Made by a program: the position numbers and the translations under genes. The notes under the pieces are model-generated. The model saw only the letters and a list, made by a program, of their open reading frames with translations, did not search any database and was not told the DNA's origin. Below are positions 35,601-47,120 of a stretch of DNA of 64,000 bases, piece after piece. Positions within the stretch are counted from its first letter, which is position 1; every line of letters starts with the position of its first letter. Source of the stretch: Cercis canadensis (lineage: Eukaryota; Streptophyta; Magnoliopsida; Fabales; Fabaceae); the NCBI GenBank assembly GCA_003255065.1, contig QAOA01000694.1, positions 69,756-133,755 of the forward strand. The letters are read 5' to 3'.

Positions 35601-37623
35601 TTTGGCTCAACAGTTCTTAGTGCTGATCTGTAATCTGATTATTTCTTCCCAGTATGCAATTGTAACATGTGTTACTTAGATATCTATGATCAAAATTTAT
35701 ATAATCCTCTCCTCCAGCTTCTGGTGCAAATGGTGCTGTCATACACTACAAACCAGAACCAGAAAGCTGTAGCATTGTGGATGCCCAGAAATTGTTCTTG
35801 TTGGATAGTGGAGCTCAATATGTTGACGGTACAACTGACATAACTCGGACAGTGCATTTTGGCAATCCTACAGCAAGAGAAAAAGAATGCTATACCCGTG
35901 TTTTACAGGTATCTAGCTTGTATGCTTTATGAGTTTATTTGTGCATTTTGATCAGGAGACTGTCCCCAACAGTTTGTGATATCTTGGTTAATGTTCATGC
36001 AAGGGTGCACTTGTTTTTAAGTATGTGTCTAATGGTTTTAAATTTAGCTTTCTACATCTTACCCTTGGCAATTTGAGTTTCTTAAGGCTTTGTTGGGCTT
36101 ATCCTTCTGATATTATCTAATTGCAGGGCCATATAGCTCTTGATCTGTCGGTATTTCCTGAAAATACCCCTGGTTTTGTGCTTGATGCATTTGCCCGTTC
36201 CTTTCTTTGGAAAATTGGACTTGACTACAGGCATGGTATTTTCCTACTTCAAGTGGAGAGCTGTCATTTGTTTATTTAAAACCAAATGGATTCAGTGATT
36301 GATCAAACACTTGTGCTTAACCATTATCTATTTAGGAACTGGGCATGGTGTGGGAGCTGCATTAAATGTTCATGAGGGCCCTCAAAGTATTAGTTTTCGT
36401 TATGGAAATTTAACACCATTACAGAAAGGCATGGTGGTTAGCAATGAGCCTGGCTATTATGAAGACCATGCCTTTGGCATTCGGATTGAGGTAGCATCCT
36501 CTTCTGCTATCTTGCATGTTCTGAAATATTGATTTAGCTCCCAGTATTACTGGACTGTTTGGATTAGTTGAGTTTGTTTTGTCAGGTGTTGTTATATGCA
36601 CGTTGGTTTTCTCTCTTTTTAAAGACAACCCTTATGCAAAAGTTATCAAGAAAACCCTGGTGAAAGAGTCGAAGTCCTTGAGGTTTTTTGAAGCTTGGTT
36701 GTTCTTTTCAATGACAAATAGTTAATAGGTTCTTCACTTATTAATGGGTCCAAAGTGCCTGGATGTCCTCTTAGTGAGCACCCATTGCGTGTATTATATT
36801 ACTCTCCTTTTCTTTTTCTCTGCTAAACTGTTATTGACATTTTTGTGGGTCTTATGCTCTATCTGGCTGATGAGATTCTTTTTGCTTGCAGAATCTTCTG
36901 TATGTGAAAGATGTCAATACACCTAATCGTTTTGGTGGGGTTGGATACCTAGGATTTGAAAAGCTCACATTTGTACCCATTCAGGTAAGCTGTTGTTCCC
37001 CATAATATAGTTTTCTTTTTTTCTTTTGGGGTGGTGTGTGGGAGGTTGTCAAATCCTTGTTGCAATCTTTGGGAAATTTGTTATGTTTTAATTGCACCAG
37101 GCGTTAAAATTGCTTATTCTCCAATAAATCTGCTTTGTTTCTGGTCCTTCTTTAAAGAGGAGATCAGGGAGCAATGCTACTTGAAGCGTTGCTTTCAGTT
37201 TTAACTCCAATCTGCTTAATTTGTCTTGGACTTTTATATGCTTGTTATTAACCTGGTAATATCTTGCAGACTAAATTGGTTGACTTATCTCTGCTATCAG
37301 CTGCAGAGATTGATTGGCTTAACATCTACCACTCTCAAGTCTGGAAAAAGGTATGATGTTTGGCTCTTTCACTTCTTATTTGACAAGCCTCCCAGTCTAG
37401 TATGTCTCAGGACTTTGTTGAGGTCCATCAAAGAAAGTTGACTACATTCTTTCATGAATGTATTCTTTTCCATCTATGTTCCCCTTTTTCATGAATGTAT
37501 TCTCTTTGGAAGCACTAACATTAATCTGATAATTTGTTTAATGTCCATCAGGTTTCACCGTTGCTGGATGGCTCTGCTCGCCAATGGCTTTTGAACAACA
37601 CTCGGCCTATCATCCGAGAGTGA
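32653..37623 (+). CDS. APP2: Aminopeptidase P, plastid type (M24B Xaa-Pro peptidase)
   Basis: Thirteen exons (32653-32991, 33171-33296, 33463-33582, 34005-34280, 34480-34652, 34865-35119, 35239-35390, 35718-35908, 36127-36235, 36336-36490, 36892-36984, 37270-37350, 37552-37623) give 713 codons. The first ATG in frame is 32653. About 75 Ser/Thr/Arg-rich residues precede the creatinase-like N domain and look like a chloroplast transit peptide. The C-terminal pita-bread domain keeps all five metal ligands: Asp510 (LLDSGAQY), Asp521 (TTDITRT), His584 (GTGHGVG), Glu618 (SNEPGYY) and Glu632 (GIRIE). Their spacing (11, 34 and 14 residues between D-D, H-E and E-E) matches human XPNPEP1. The enzyme removes an N-terminal residue when proline is second, using two Mn ions. 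The likely Arabidopsis counterpart is At3g05350 (APP2). The C-terminal [10 protein letters not shown] motif is also typical of the family. Confidence 0.95.
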
Positions 37624-38107
37624 CTTTGACGACTTTCACATATATATCCTCAGCCGTATGGTGTGCTTCGCATTCTGGCGTGCTTTCTCGTTCTCTATAT
37701 ACATAATTAACATAGGAAATAAACTTGTGAAGAATCGGGTATCAGGAAAATTCGATCATAGGTTTCCGGCCACTGATGTATGAAATTCATTGTAACTTTT
37801 TCTATGATGTTAAATTATGTACTGTAAACGTTCTAAATTATACCCTATCTCTTACTCTTAGAGCCACAAAAGTTATATAAAATAAAGCCTCCAATTTCTT
37901 GATATTAGAATAGAAATTAAAAGCTAGACACTAGCACAGGGTTTTTGTCATCCAGTCTTATTTATATATGTAGATAATTCATAAATAAAAAGTAATAAGA
38001 AAATAAAAATAAAAATGTTGATGAGAATTTTATTTTGTTTTGCTTCAATAAGAAGTTAAAATTTAGTTATGTTTATTAATAATAAAAAATTTTGTTCATA
38101 TAAATAT
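37624..38107. other. Aminopeptidase P 3' UTR and AT-rich spacer
   Basis: The first 230 bases look like the 3' UTR (end signals near 37720-37870). The rest is AT-rich and ends in the left copy of a 9-bp target-site duplication (38099-38107). Confidence 0.5.
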
Positions 38108-38646
38108 GGCTTAATTGTAATTTTGGTCTTTTTATTTTAATAATTTGAACTTTTTGGTTCTTCTTGTTTAAAAGAGAACAATTTAGTTTCTCTATATTTA
38201 TAAAATGTGTAATTTTGGTCATTCTGTCATTTCTCAAGTTTAGTTTAAAGTGTAAAGTATTCAAATTTATAATCTCACTCTTCAGATTGAAGAGTTATGT
38301 TTTACGAATTTTTTCACAAAATTTCAGTTCAATTTAACGGTGGGATGCAGCCTAAAATACTAAAATTAGAAGTATTCATCTAATCGCAAATCTAGGTTCA
38401 TTCACCGTTAGATCGAGTTGAAATTTTATGGGAAGGTTCACAATACGTATCTGTTCAATTTGAAAGGTTGGATTATGAATCAGATAACTTTACACTTTAA
38501 AATAGACCTAAGAAATTTTGGCTTAAAAATAATGACTAAAATTGTACATTTTATTAATATAAAGAGACTAAATAGTTTCCTTTTACACAAGAGGGACCAA
38601 AAAGTTTAAATTGTTAAAACAAAATAACCAAAATTACAATTAAGCC
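38108..38646. mobile_element. Mutator-type MITE with perfect 9-bp TSD
   Basis: The element is 539 bp. Its termini are GGCTTAATTGTAATTTTGGT at the left and its exact reverse complement at the right, continuing as a weaker inverted repeat inward. It is flanked by a perfect 9-bp direct repeat TATAAATAT (38099-38107 and 38647-38655). Long TIRs with a 9-bp duplication are the signature of the Mutator (MULE) superfamily. It codes for no transposase, so it is non-autonomous. Confidence 0.88.
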
Positions 38647-38655
38647 TATAAATAT

Positions 38656-39216
38656 TTATTGTTTTATATAAAATTTATAAACATGATAATTGTATAATTA
38701 AGAGTTGTTATAAACTACTCAATACACTATCTTTCTGTATTCAAATATTCAATTTATTGCATGATTAAATAATTAAGATATTTTTAAAATATGTAAATAT
38801 TATTTAAAAAGATATATTTTTTTATTGATATGTATTTATTATATTTAATATATAATTCTCATGTGTTATAATCTTTATTCATTAGATAAAATAATTATTT
38901 ATTTTACACATAATCACAAAAGATATTTTCGCCACTTTAATATGCAAATAAACCAATTCAACTTCTCGTAGCCGTGCCTCCTTTTCTAAAATATTTTTTT
39001 ATATATTTTTGTACAGAAATTCAATGAAAAATTATATAATTACACTGAGTTGTGTCTTTTCGCCCTCCCTGAAATACTCAAAAGTGAAGTCCCAAAGCGC
39101 TTAAAGCCGGATTCCCTTCTCCCAGTTACACTATGCTTTTGTCTCTGTAAAGCGCTTGGATCTTTTCCAGAGCTCTTAACTTCAACTGGTTTTTGGCTGA
39201 ACTTCGAGGTCTGATA
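38656..39216 (+). promoter_or_regulatory. Promoter and leader of AXR4
   Basis: AT-rich to about 39030, then a more balanced 5' leader of about 180 bases up to the AXR4 start. No extra gene is seen. Confidence 0.4.
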
Positions 39217-42107
39217 ATGGCGATAATAACAGAAGAGGAAAACCAGCAAGATCCCAGGCAATCACACATCCGACCAACCAAACGGCACAAACCCAAATCA
39301 TCCCCCAGCTCTAGCACAACTGATCCCCAATCTTCCGCAACCAATCCATTCACCTTCTGGTTCTACTTTACTCTTTGTGTCTCTCTCATCACTCTCTTGT
39401 TCATCTTTTTCCCTTCACTATCTCGACAAGATACCAGAAGTTGGTTCCTTAACTTACCCAACAGCCTTCGCCAACATTATTCAAACGGCCGCAGTATTAA
39501 GGTGCAGGCACGTCCTAATCAAGCACCCATTGAAGTTTTCACCATCGAAGAAGGTCCAATAGTGTCAGAGAACGTAATCATTGTACACGGGTTGGGTCTG
39601 AGTTCATACTCATATCGCCAAGTTATTCAATCTTTAGGTGCCAGGGGAGTGCGCGTGATTGCAATTGATCTACCAGGAAATGGGTTCTCGGATAAGTCTA
39701 TGGAGGAGCTGGTTGAGGGGCCTACTGGGATTTTAGGGAGGTTTTGGTACGTTTACAGTGAAATTCAAGAAAAGGGTTTTTTCTGGGCTTTTGATCAAAT
39801 AATTGAAACTGGCCAAATTCCCTATGAAGAAATACTAGCTCGTATGTCGAAGAGGAAGATAGTTAAGCTAATTGAGTTGGGGCCTCAAGAGATGAGCAGA
39901 GTATTGGGACAAGTAATTGACACAATGGGACTCGCTCCGGTTCACTTGGTGTTGCACGATTCGGCTTTGGGATTCAGCGCGAATTGGATTTCAGAGAATT
40001 CAGAATTAGTAAGAAGTGTAACGCTCGTTGATACAGCATCGACTACAGCAGGAGCTTTACCTATTTGGGTTCTTGAAGTTCCAGTGGTTAGAGAGATAGT
40101 ATTGGGGTTTTCCTTTGCTTATGCAAGGATGGTGAATTTATGTTGTTCTAAGCGAATTGATGTTTCAGACGCAGAGGCACAAAGGGTACTCTTGAAGGGT
40201 AGGGATGGAAGAAGAGCGGTGGTGGCTATTGGGAAGAATATGAATTTTAGCTTTGATATAGCAGAATGGGGTGGTTCTGATGGATTAAAACACATGCCAA
40301 TGCAAGTTCTTTGGTCTGCTGGTTGGTCTAAGGAATGGATAGAAGAGGGAAATCGGATTGCCCATGCACTTCCACAGGCCAATTTTGCCACACATTCTGG
40401 AGGTCGGTGGGCTCAGGTGAGCATAAGTTGTTATCGTGTTTTACTTCTATTGCCTGTGCTACCATTCTTCTGTTTATCTGTTCTGCATAATTTTTTTGTC
40501 ATGAACACGTGTTTAATCGGAATTAAAATGAATGCCTGGAACAATGTGGACTGCATCAACTACCTAGAATAGTTTAGCAATACTTAAGCAATTATGTTGT
40601 ATCTTCTAGTGAATGAACTGTTTGGACTTATATGTTGTTGTTATACCATGTTCAGCTCTACAACAATTTCTGTACTAGATTTTGAGATGTTTTGCCTATG
40701 CGACATTCCTCTAAACTTCACTGAAAACAAACAGAGCTGGCGACGCCTTCAAAAGAAATTTTAATGAAATTCAAACTGCCATCAAATAGACTCAATCTTA
40801 ATTTTTCAACATGGTCACTTGGACACCTACAAGTTATGCATGAATTTGAACTGGTTCACTTTACCTGATCAATTTCTCTCACATGACAAACCATAGAATT
40901 AGTTTCCTATCTCCCTTTAAAAAGTTGATTTTATGAACTGTAATAACTGAGGGCTTTTCGTTATCTGAGGACCTGGTTGCTATTTTGAAGCTTTGGTTTG
41001 TCATTGGTCTTGTCTTTTTCTTTGTAAGGTTTTCAATGGAGTTGTAAATGCATAGAAAATATGCGGTAGATGAAATGTCTACAAATTTGCTTGCCGTATA
41101 TTACAATGTAGAAGTCTTTTCAGCCACAAGATTTTCACCATTCATACAAGGTGTTAGTGCTGCTTTCATCTCTCATTTCCACCTTTCTGCATTGAAGAAC
41201 AACACTGGCTCTTTCAAGAGCTCATTAACCAATCAAACGGAGATGACAACTGAAATAATTACCAATGCTAGATGAATTGGGCTTGTACAGGACATATTTT
41301 GGTTGACTTTGGCCCATCTATGTTATATAAGCAACGATTGAAATGTTAACGAAATGTGCAAAAGACTAAGTTATTAGTTTCTATATGCCTATAGAGTTAG
41401 CTAATGAACTTCTCTTGGTGATTATTTTCTTTGAATAATATGGTTATTGATAGAATTATTTACTACTGATAGGAAAGAACTTCCTAATCATATTCCTTTC
41501 CTAGACTAACTTCAGATACACAGACTGTCAGAACATTATCTTGGCTCATTTTTTCTTATATCTGGTTTAGTATTTAGTATAATATTTTCTAATCCTTTTG
41601 TGAAATTTAAAAGAGGGAGAACTATGGGATTCTGGGGAAAACTTATACATATACAGAAGAAGGATGGGGAGGAATTGAGTTAATGAACTGATGCACTTTG
41701 TTGTTGCATTAGGATTGCAATCAATAAAAGCTGAGAAGGCGTGGCCCTTCCCTTAGTTATTTGTGTGTTTCTATGACATAAAACTCCACACCATAGGATA
41801 CCAATGTTGTTTTTCTTTTAGCACTTGAAATTCAAATAAGCTGGGATTTTGATGATTTCAGGAGGATGTAGGAGTTGAGTTAGCTGAAAAAATTTCTCAG
41901 TTTGTGTCCTCACTACCCAAGTCTGTTAGGAAAGTCGAGGAGGAATCTATACCGGAGCACATGCAGAAGATATTTGATGAAGCAAAAAGCAGCGATCATA
42001 ATCATCATCACGATCATCATCATCATGGTTATGGACATGATCACCATCATGGTCATGATCATGGATCTGGGTATATGGACGCATATGGGCTTGGTCATGG
42101 TTGGTGA
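39217..42107 (+). CDS. AXR4: AUXIN RESPONSE 4, ER alpha/beta-hydrolase-fold protein
   Basis: Two exons (39217-40416, 41862-42107) around a 1.45 kb intron give 481 codons, close to the Arabidopsis length. The first in-frame ATG is 39217. A hydrophilic N-tail (about 45 residues) precedes one membrane helix at about 48-68 (FYFTLCVSLITLLFIFF), then an alpha/beta-hydrolase fold with HGLG at 124-127 and DLPGNGFSD. The nucleophile position is degenerate: HDSALG (247-252) instead of GxSxG, with Ser249 present. AXR4 in Arabidopsis is an ER accessory protein needed for delivery of the auxin importer AUX1 to the plasma membrane; no enzyme activity is established. The last 35 residues are an Asp/Gly/His-rich tail with 15 His. 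Neighbouring F-box/LysM and lipoxygenase genes match the At1g54990-55020 order. Confidence 0.9.
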
Positions 42108-43017
42108 ATGTCTGACTAAGCCAATATTTGCACTGGGGTATAGCTGTTGTGCTTCATATTGCTCATATATTGTGGATTTTCAGGAGGCCTGTGCCATAAA
42201 GATTTTTTGCCAGCTGTGTGTTGTATGTTTTATTTTTACTGTTTAACTGTTTTCGGAAAAACTGACAGGATGACAATATTATTGAGTGATTATGCAAGGC
42301 GCTTGTTCTAACCCAAATTTCCTACATCAACCAGCTTGTTCTTATGTGGTTAGTATTTATTGAAACATGAGAATCTGTATTTGGTTTTGTTAATATCATT
42401 TGAAACATGGAAATGTATGATGTCTAAGAATTTTAAATATTTATATTTTTATGTGTTCGACACACGTTTTAAGTTTTTTAATTGTTATATGTTAAATACA
42501 GAGATGTTAAATATTCTCTCTCCTATTTAAGATATTTGTCATACTAAGTACTAGATAATGTTCTTTTATACGGTAAAAATGCTAGTACACATGTAACTCT
42601 ACAAAATTGATGCCTGCAAAGAAATGTAATCCTCCCAAGATTAATCACTGCTCTTCAGTCTTCAATAACATTATCTCCCTCTCAAAAAAAAAAAAAAATA
42701 GTACGTCATCTCTTTTTTTTAACAGAAAATGATAGTAAAGATAGGCTAAATAGTAGTCATCTCTAGTATACTGTATACTCCAGTCCAGGGTGATAACAAA
42801 GACCAGTTTCTTCCGTAACCCTGTTGGTATATATGTACATCAAAGGCGTGTTGTCGTTTGGAGCAAATATGTGACCGACAATGTCGTTCAGTGATGTCCA
42901 ATTAAGAGTTGACGTCATGTGTAAAACAGCGACGTCCGCTCTCTATCCACAAGTCCAAAGCCGAAAAGAGTTGCACATTTCCTTCCCACGAAAAAGGACC
43001 CTCCCTCACTAATCTCA
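42108..43017 (+). promoter_or_regulatory. AXR4 3' flank and F-box/LysM promoter
   Basis: The left part is AXR4 3' UTR and AT-rich spacer with a poly-A run near 42686. A TGACGTCA palindrome (bZIP C-box/CRE type) sits at 42910-42917, about 100 bases before the F-box start codon. Confidence 0.45.
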
Positions 43018-44659
43018 ATGAGTTGCTGTTGTGACGAAGACGACGGCGATATCCTTGAGCATCTGAATCCATCATCTTCGTCAGGGGGAACCTTAGACCC
43101 TTCGACCCCATCTTTCACTTTCAGCTCTTCCACTGTAATTTCACCGATGAATTCACATTTCATGGCGCTATCGTGCAGGGACACCCTCCGGATTATCTTC
43201 GAGAAACTTCCGATTCCGGACCTTGCCCGGGCCAGCTGCGTCTGCCGAGTCTGGAACTCGGTGGCCTCTGAAAAGGGGATTGTAACTAAAGCTTTTCAAG
43301 CCCCTTGGAAATTGAAGGATGTGGTTGGAAATCCACTCTCTGGAAGCTTCTGGAGAGACAATTATTTGGGAAAGTTTGCCATCTCACATCGGATTGTGCG
43401 TGGGGATAGCGTTGCCAGTCTTGCCGTCAAGTATTCGGTTCAGGTATTTCTCAATTGCGATTGCCTTTTGAGCTTCAAGTTAAAAAATAAAATAAAATTG
43501 TGAAAAGTGAAATACACCAATGGTTATGTGAACAGCACCATGTGGTTGAGCTTCATTTGAATTAAAGTTAAAGTGTGATGGAGAACTCAAGTCAACATTG
43601 CATACATTATGCTGAGACAAAAAAAATCAAGTCTTTCATGATATTAATCGGTGGACTTGTTGCTATGTATTGCAAAGTTGAAAAGTAGCTGTTTCCGAGG
43701 AAAGCCTTTTTTGGTTTATTTTCTACTGGTGTAGATCATCGAGAAATGACTTAGCTGTTGCCTTTCTCTTCTGTTTCGATCCCCCCAAACCCCCACTAAA
43801 TTTTGTTATTGAGTTTGACATTGAAAATTTTTGCATAGCAAAACGTACTATGAATGCATGCCTATTAGTTTTGTTTTTGTTGGGTCCCCATCTAACACAT
43901 AATTTTGGTGCAGTTTTGAGCATGCATCTGTCATTCAATTTCTGCAGAGAAAGGAGAAAAAATGTGTTGTCATTTATTTCAAAGCCATTAGAAAGTGGAT
44001 AATGAGGGTCTAATCATGATTATATACTGTATTATATAACTAAAATGCATTCAATACAATGATTGTCATCCTTTCTGTTCACTTGTTGATTGAAAAAGGC
44101 CATTCCCCGGCTATGGTATATTGCACTAATATTGTCAAAATTGTTTTGTTTGTCTCCTACCATTTTGTTGTGTGCTAACTTTTCCTTGTGCTGTTGTTGT
44201 TATGGTTTTTCCTGGTTAACAGCATAGTGAAAGAATGAAATAAATTGCATTGACCTTCAAAAAATATTTTTCTTGGTTTGACAGGTTATGGACATAAAAC
44301 GTCTAAACAACATGATAAGTGATCATGGCATATATTCGAGGGAAAGGTTATTAATCCCTATAAGTAATCCTGATATTCTTATCAACAGAACATGCTACAT
44401 TGAGCTGGATGTCTATGCGAAAAGAGAAGTAGCAGTGTTATATCCAGATGATATACCTGATAGAAGGACTAGCTACCTATCAAATAGAATTTCCTCAGAA
44501 GAAGGCAAGAAAAGGGTGATTGATTCCTTGAAGAGAAGCATGCAAGTTGATGACGAAACTGCTCAATACTACTGGTCTGTGTCAAATGGTGATCCACGGG
44601 CTGCTCTTTCTGAATTTTCTGAGGACCTTCGGTGGGAGAGGCGAGTAGGACATGCCTAG
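43018..44659 (+). CDS. F-box protein with LysM domain
   Basis: Two exons (43018-43443, 44285-44659) give 266 codons. The N-tail is Asp/Ser-rich. An F-box lies at about 52-95 (SCRDTLRIIFEKLPIPDLAR, then CRVWNSVASEKG). A LysM motif spans the intron at about 125-170 (HRIVRGDSVASLAVKYSVQV, then RLNNMISDHGIYSRERLLIP). A short helical C-terminus (about 220-262: DETAQYYWSVSNGDPRAALS) looks like a UBA-type helix bundle. The F-box should dock on SKP1 in an SCF ubiquitin ligase. The protein has no signal peptide, so its LysM is intracellular; what it binds is not known. The counterpart is At1g55000, a single-copy plant gene by memory. Confidence 0.9.
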
Positions 44660-45826
44660 TCCTCTGAGTATAATTTGAGGTTCAATCCAAGTTTGGAAAG
44701 GATGATAAATAATTGAGAGGTTGGGTTGCAGGCAAGAGTTTGCTTTGCTAGCTTTCCTCGTAAGTCTATCTATGTTCCACTGATTGAAGAAAGCCCTTAT
44801 TGTGAATTGACTACCATATTTGCCAGTCATTTCTTGATGTAGATCTCAGTCAGTAATGTGATCAAATGTGTGCAGAATTGGGTTGATTTGAAAATGAACG
44901 TTAGTTATAATTGTAAGTATGCTTATACCAATAGATCTCAGTCATTCATGTTTTCAAACACCAATTGAAACTTCTGGTAACTCTATGCTTAAAAGTGAAA
45001 TCGTTGCAGAAATGTTCGATTGTGTTTACTGCTACTAACCCTCCTTATTTGATTATGCTATTTACTACTCCCGCAAGAATCCCCATTTTTACCATCGTGG
45101 ATCAGAATATCCGTTTGAAGCATTTCAGATAATTTCTTCCCTCTCTTTGGGCATGATACGGGTCAACCAAAACAACATATGCATGAATGAGTTCCTTGTG
45201 TACTTCGATAGCATGTAAAATCTTAATGCAATCAATAAATATTCAGTTGCTTGGGCTTTGTTACAACTTACAAGGATGCAGTATCTTCTTGTTGAGTTCT
45301 TTTGTGGTAATCCCCATGGGTATTCAGATTTGCTGATTTTCGCGATGTTCCTATGCGTACTTGGATTTTAAAATTTGCTATAAAGAAACCAAATCATTCC
45401 AGAATCTCAGAAGTGTGTGCAATGACAAGAAATGCAGATTAAGGTCAAAAAAATAATAATAATGATAACATTTTATACTGTTTAGTTAATGGTATTTTCC
45501 TAGTGAGTTGTGATACCCTCATACCTTTCATAAATTTCATCTCTTTTTACATACTAATATTTGAGTTTTACTTAACTCACTAAAACTTAAATTGAATTTA
45601 CATAAACTATTATATGGTTCAAATCAGTTTTACATCTACACTTTTTAAAATTTCCAACTTCAAGCTCCAATACATGAGCTTGAGCTCTATGATTAGTTAC
45701 TGCTTTTGGTAACCAAACAAAACCATTTAGGAAGCTGTTTAGTATTCCCGTGTACTTCAATTCTACTCCGCCTTCTCTTCCATCCTCTTTCAACTTTCAA
45801 CTTTGTTTTCTCCCTTCGTGCTGAGG
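44660..45826. other. F-box gene 3' flank and spacer
   Basis: The left third is probably 3' UTR. The rest, about 800 bases, shows no coding signal or repeat that I recognise. It ends at the fold-back element. Confidence 0.45.
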
Positions 45827-47120
45827 GGGCAATTTGATAAAAATGGGGTATTTGGATAAATTATTTACACAAATAGGACACTATTGAAATTATTTACGCA
45901 AAATGAACACTTTTGATTTTTTCTATTGATTTTTCGGCCAGACCTAAACATGTTTTGCTATGCTGGAGCGTGTATTAAGAGATCATGCTTTTACCAAACA
46001 CGTTTAACGCTTTTAACAAAATCGGATTCACTTTTGCCAACATTGATCATGCTTTGAAGGAAACAATTATTGGTTTATCTAAAAAAGGCAATCACGTGGT
46101 AGCCAAAAGAGGAACACGTTTTTACCCATTTGTGGAACACTCCTTGGGTAAAAGCAATGGGTAAAAACGTGTTCATCAATTAGCTAAGGCGTGTTCCCCT
46201 CAATTGGTCCAACGTGGACCTTCTTCTTCCTCCTTTCCCTTTCTTCCCCTTCACTTTCATTTCTCCCCCACCAGCAAGCCCACTCATTTCTCTCATCTCT
46301 TCTTCACGCTTTTGCCGTTGTGGTCCCATATTTGTGCAAGTTCAAAGCGTATTTGTGGCATTTTGGTCCTATTTTCCCAATTATTACAATAAAAATTATC
46401 TACTACAAGATTATGAAATAAAAGTACCTTCAAAAGCTAGCCTTGTTACAAATTCTCTCAACACTTTCAAGCTTCACATAAACTTTTCTCGCAACAACTT
46501 TTCTCCCACCAATTTTAAGTTTTCCTAACAATATTACAATGAAAATTCGTTCAGAAGGGTCATATTTATAGACTCATTCACGCTTTAGCAGTAGTTCTTC
46601 ATGCTTTTGCATGTACAGCGTTAATAATTTCTAAACGCTCTTTCTCACAATTTAAATCACGATGTGCAGTATTAGGAAAAGCGTATTTAAATAGAACACG
46701 CATTAGCCACAAAGGGGAACACGTTCTAGACATAAAAGGGAAGATGACTTCGCAATTGTGGTGAACACGCCTGGAACACTCCTTTACTCAAGGCGTGTTC
46801 ACTACCACTGCCAAGCCATCTTCTCTTTTATGTCTAGAACGTGTTTGCCTTTTTTAAAAAAAAAAATCGTAGTTCAGTTTCCTTCAAAGCGTGATCAATG
46901 TTGGCAAAAGTGGATCCGATTTTGTTAAAAGCGTCAACGTGTTTGGTAAAAATGTGATCTCTTAATACACACTCCAGTACAGCAAAAACGTGTTTAGGTC
47001 TAGCCGAAAAATCAATAAAAAAAAAAAAAATCAAAAGTGTTCATTTTGCATAAATAATTTCAACAGTATCCCATTTATATAAATAGTTTGTCCAAATACC
47101 TCATTTTTATCAAATTGCCC
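45827..47120. mobile_element. 1.3-kb fold-back element with nested palindromes
   Basis: The outer arms 45827-46064 and 46877-47120 are imperfect inverted repeats of about 240 bp (termini GGGCAATTTGATAAAAATG). Inside lie two more palindromes: 46112-46174 (arms GAACACGTTTTTACCCA) and about 46711-46850 (arms AACACGTTCTAGACATAAAA). The element has about eleven copies of AACACG or its complement. No transposase is coded. Long TIRs suggest a non-autonomous MULE or fold-back element. No clean target duplication is visible (left GTGCTGAGG, right GTGGGGGGC match only partly). Confidence 0.82.

Noticed and set aside
41048-41275. 75-codon frame inside the AXR4 intron
   Set aside because: No homology recognised and it starts and ends within intron sequence; chance is enough.
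46191-46528. Overlapping 60-104 codon frames
   Set aside because: They lie inside the fold-back element in a T/C-rich stretch, in several frames at once, with low-complexity translations.
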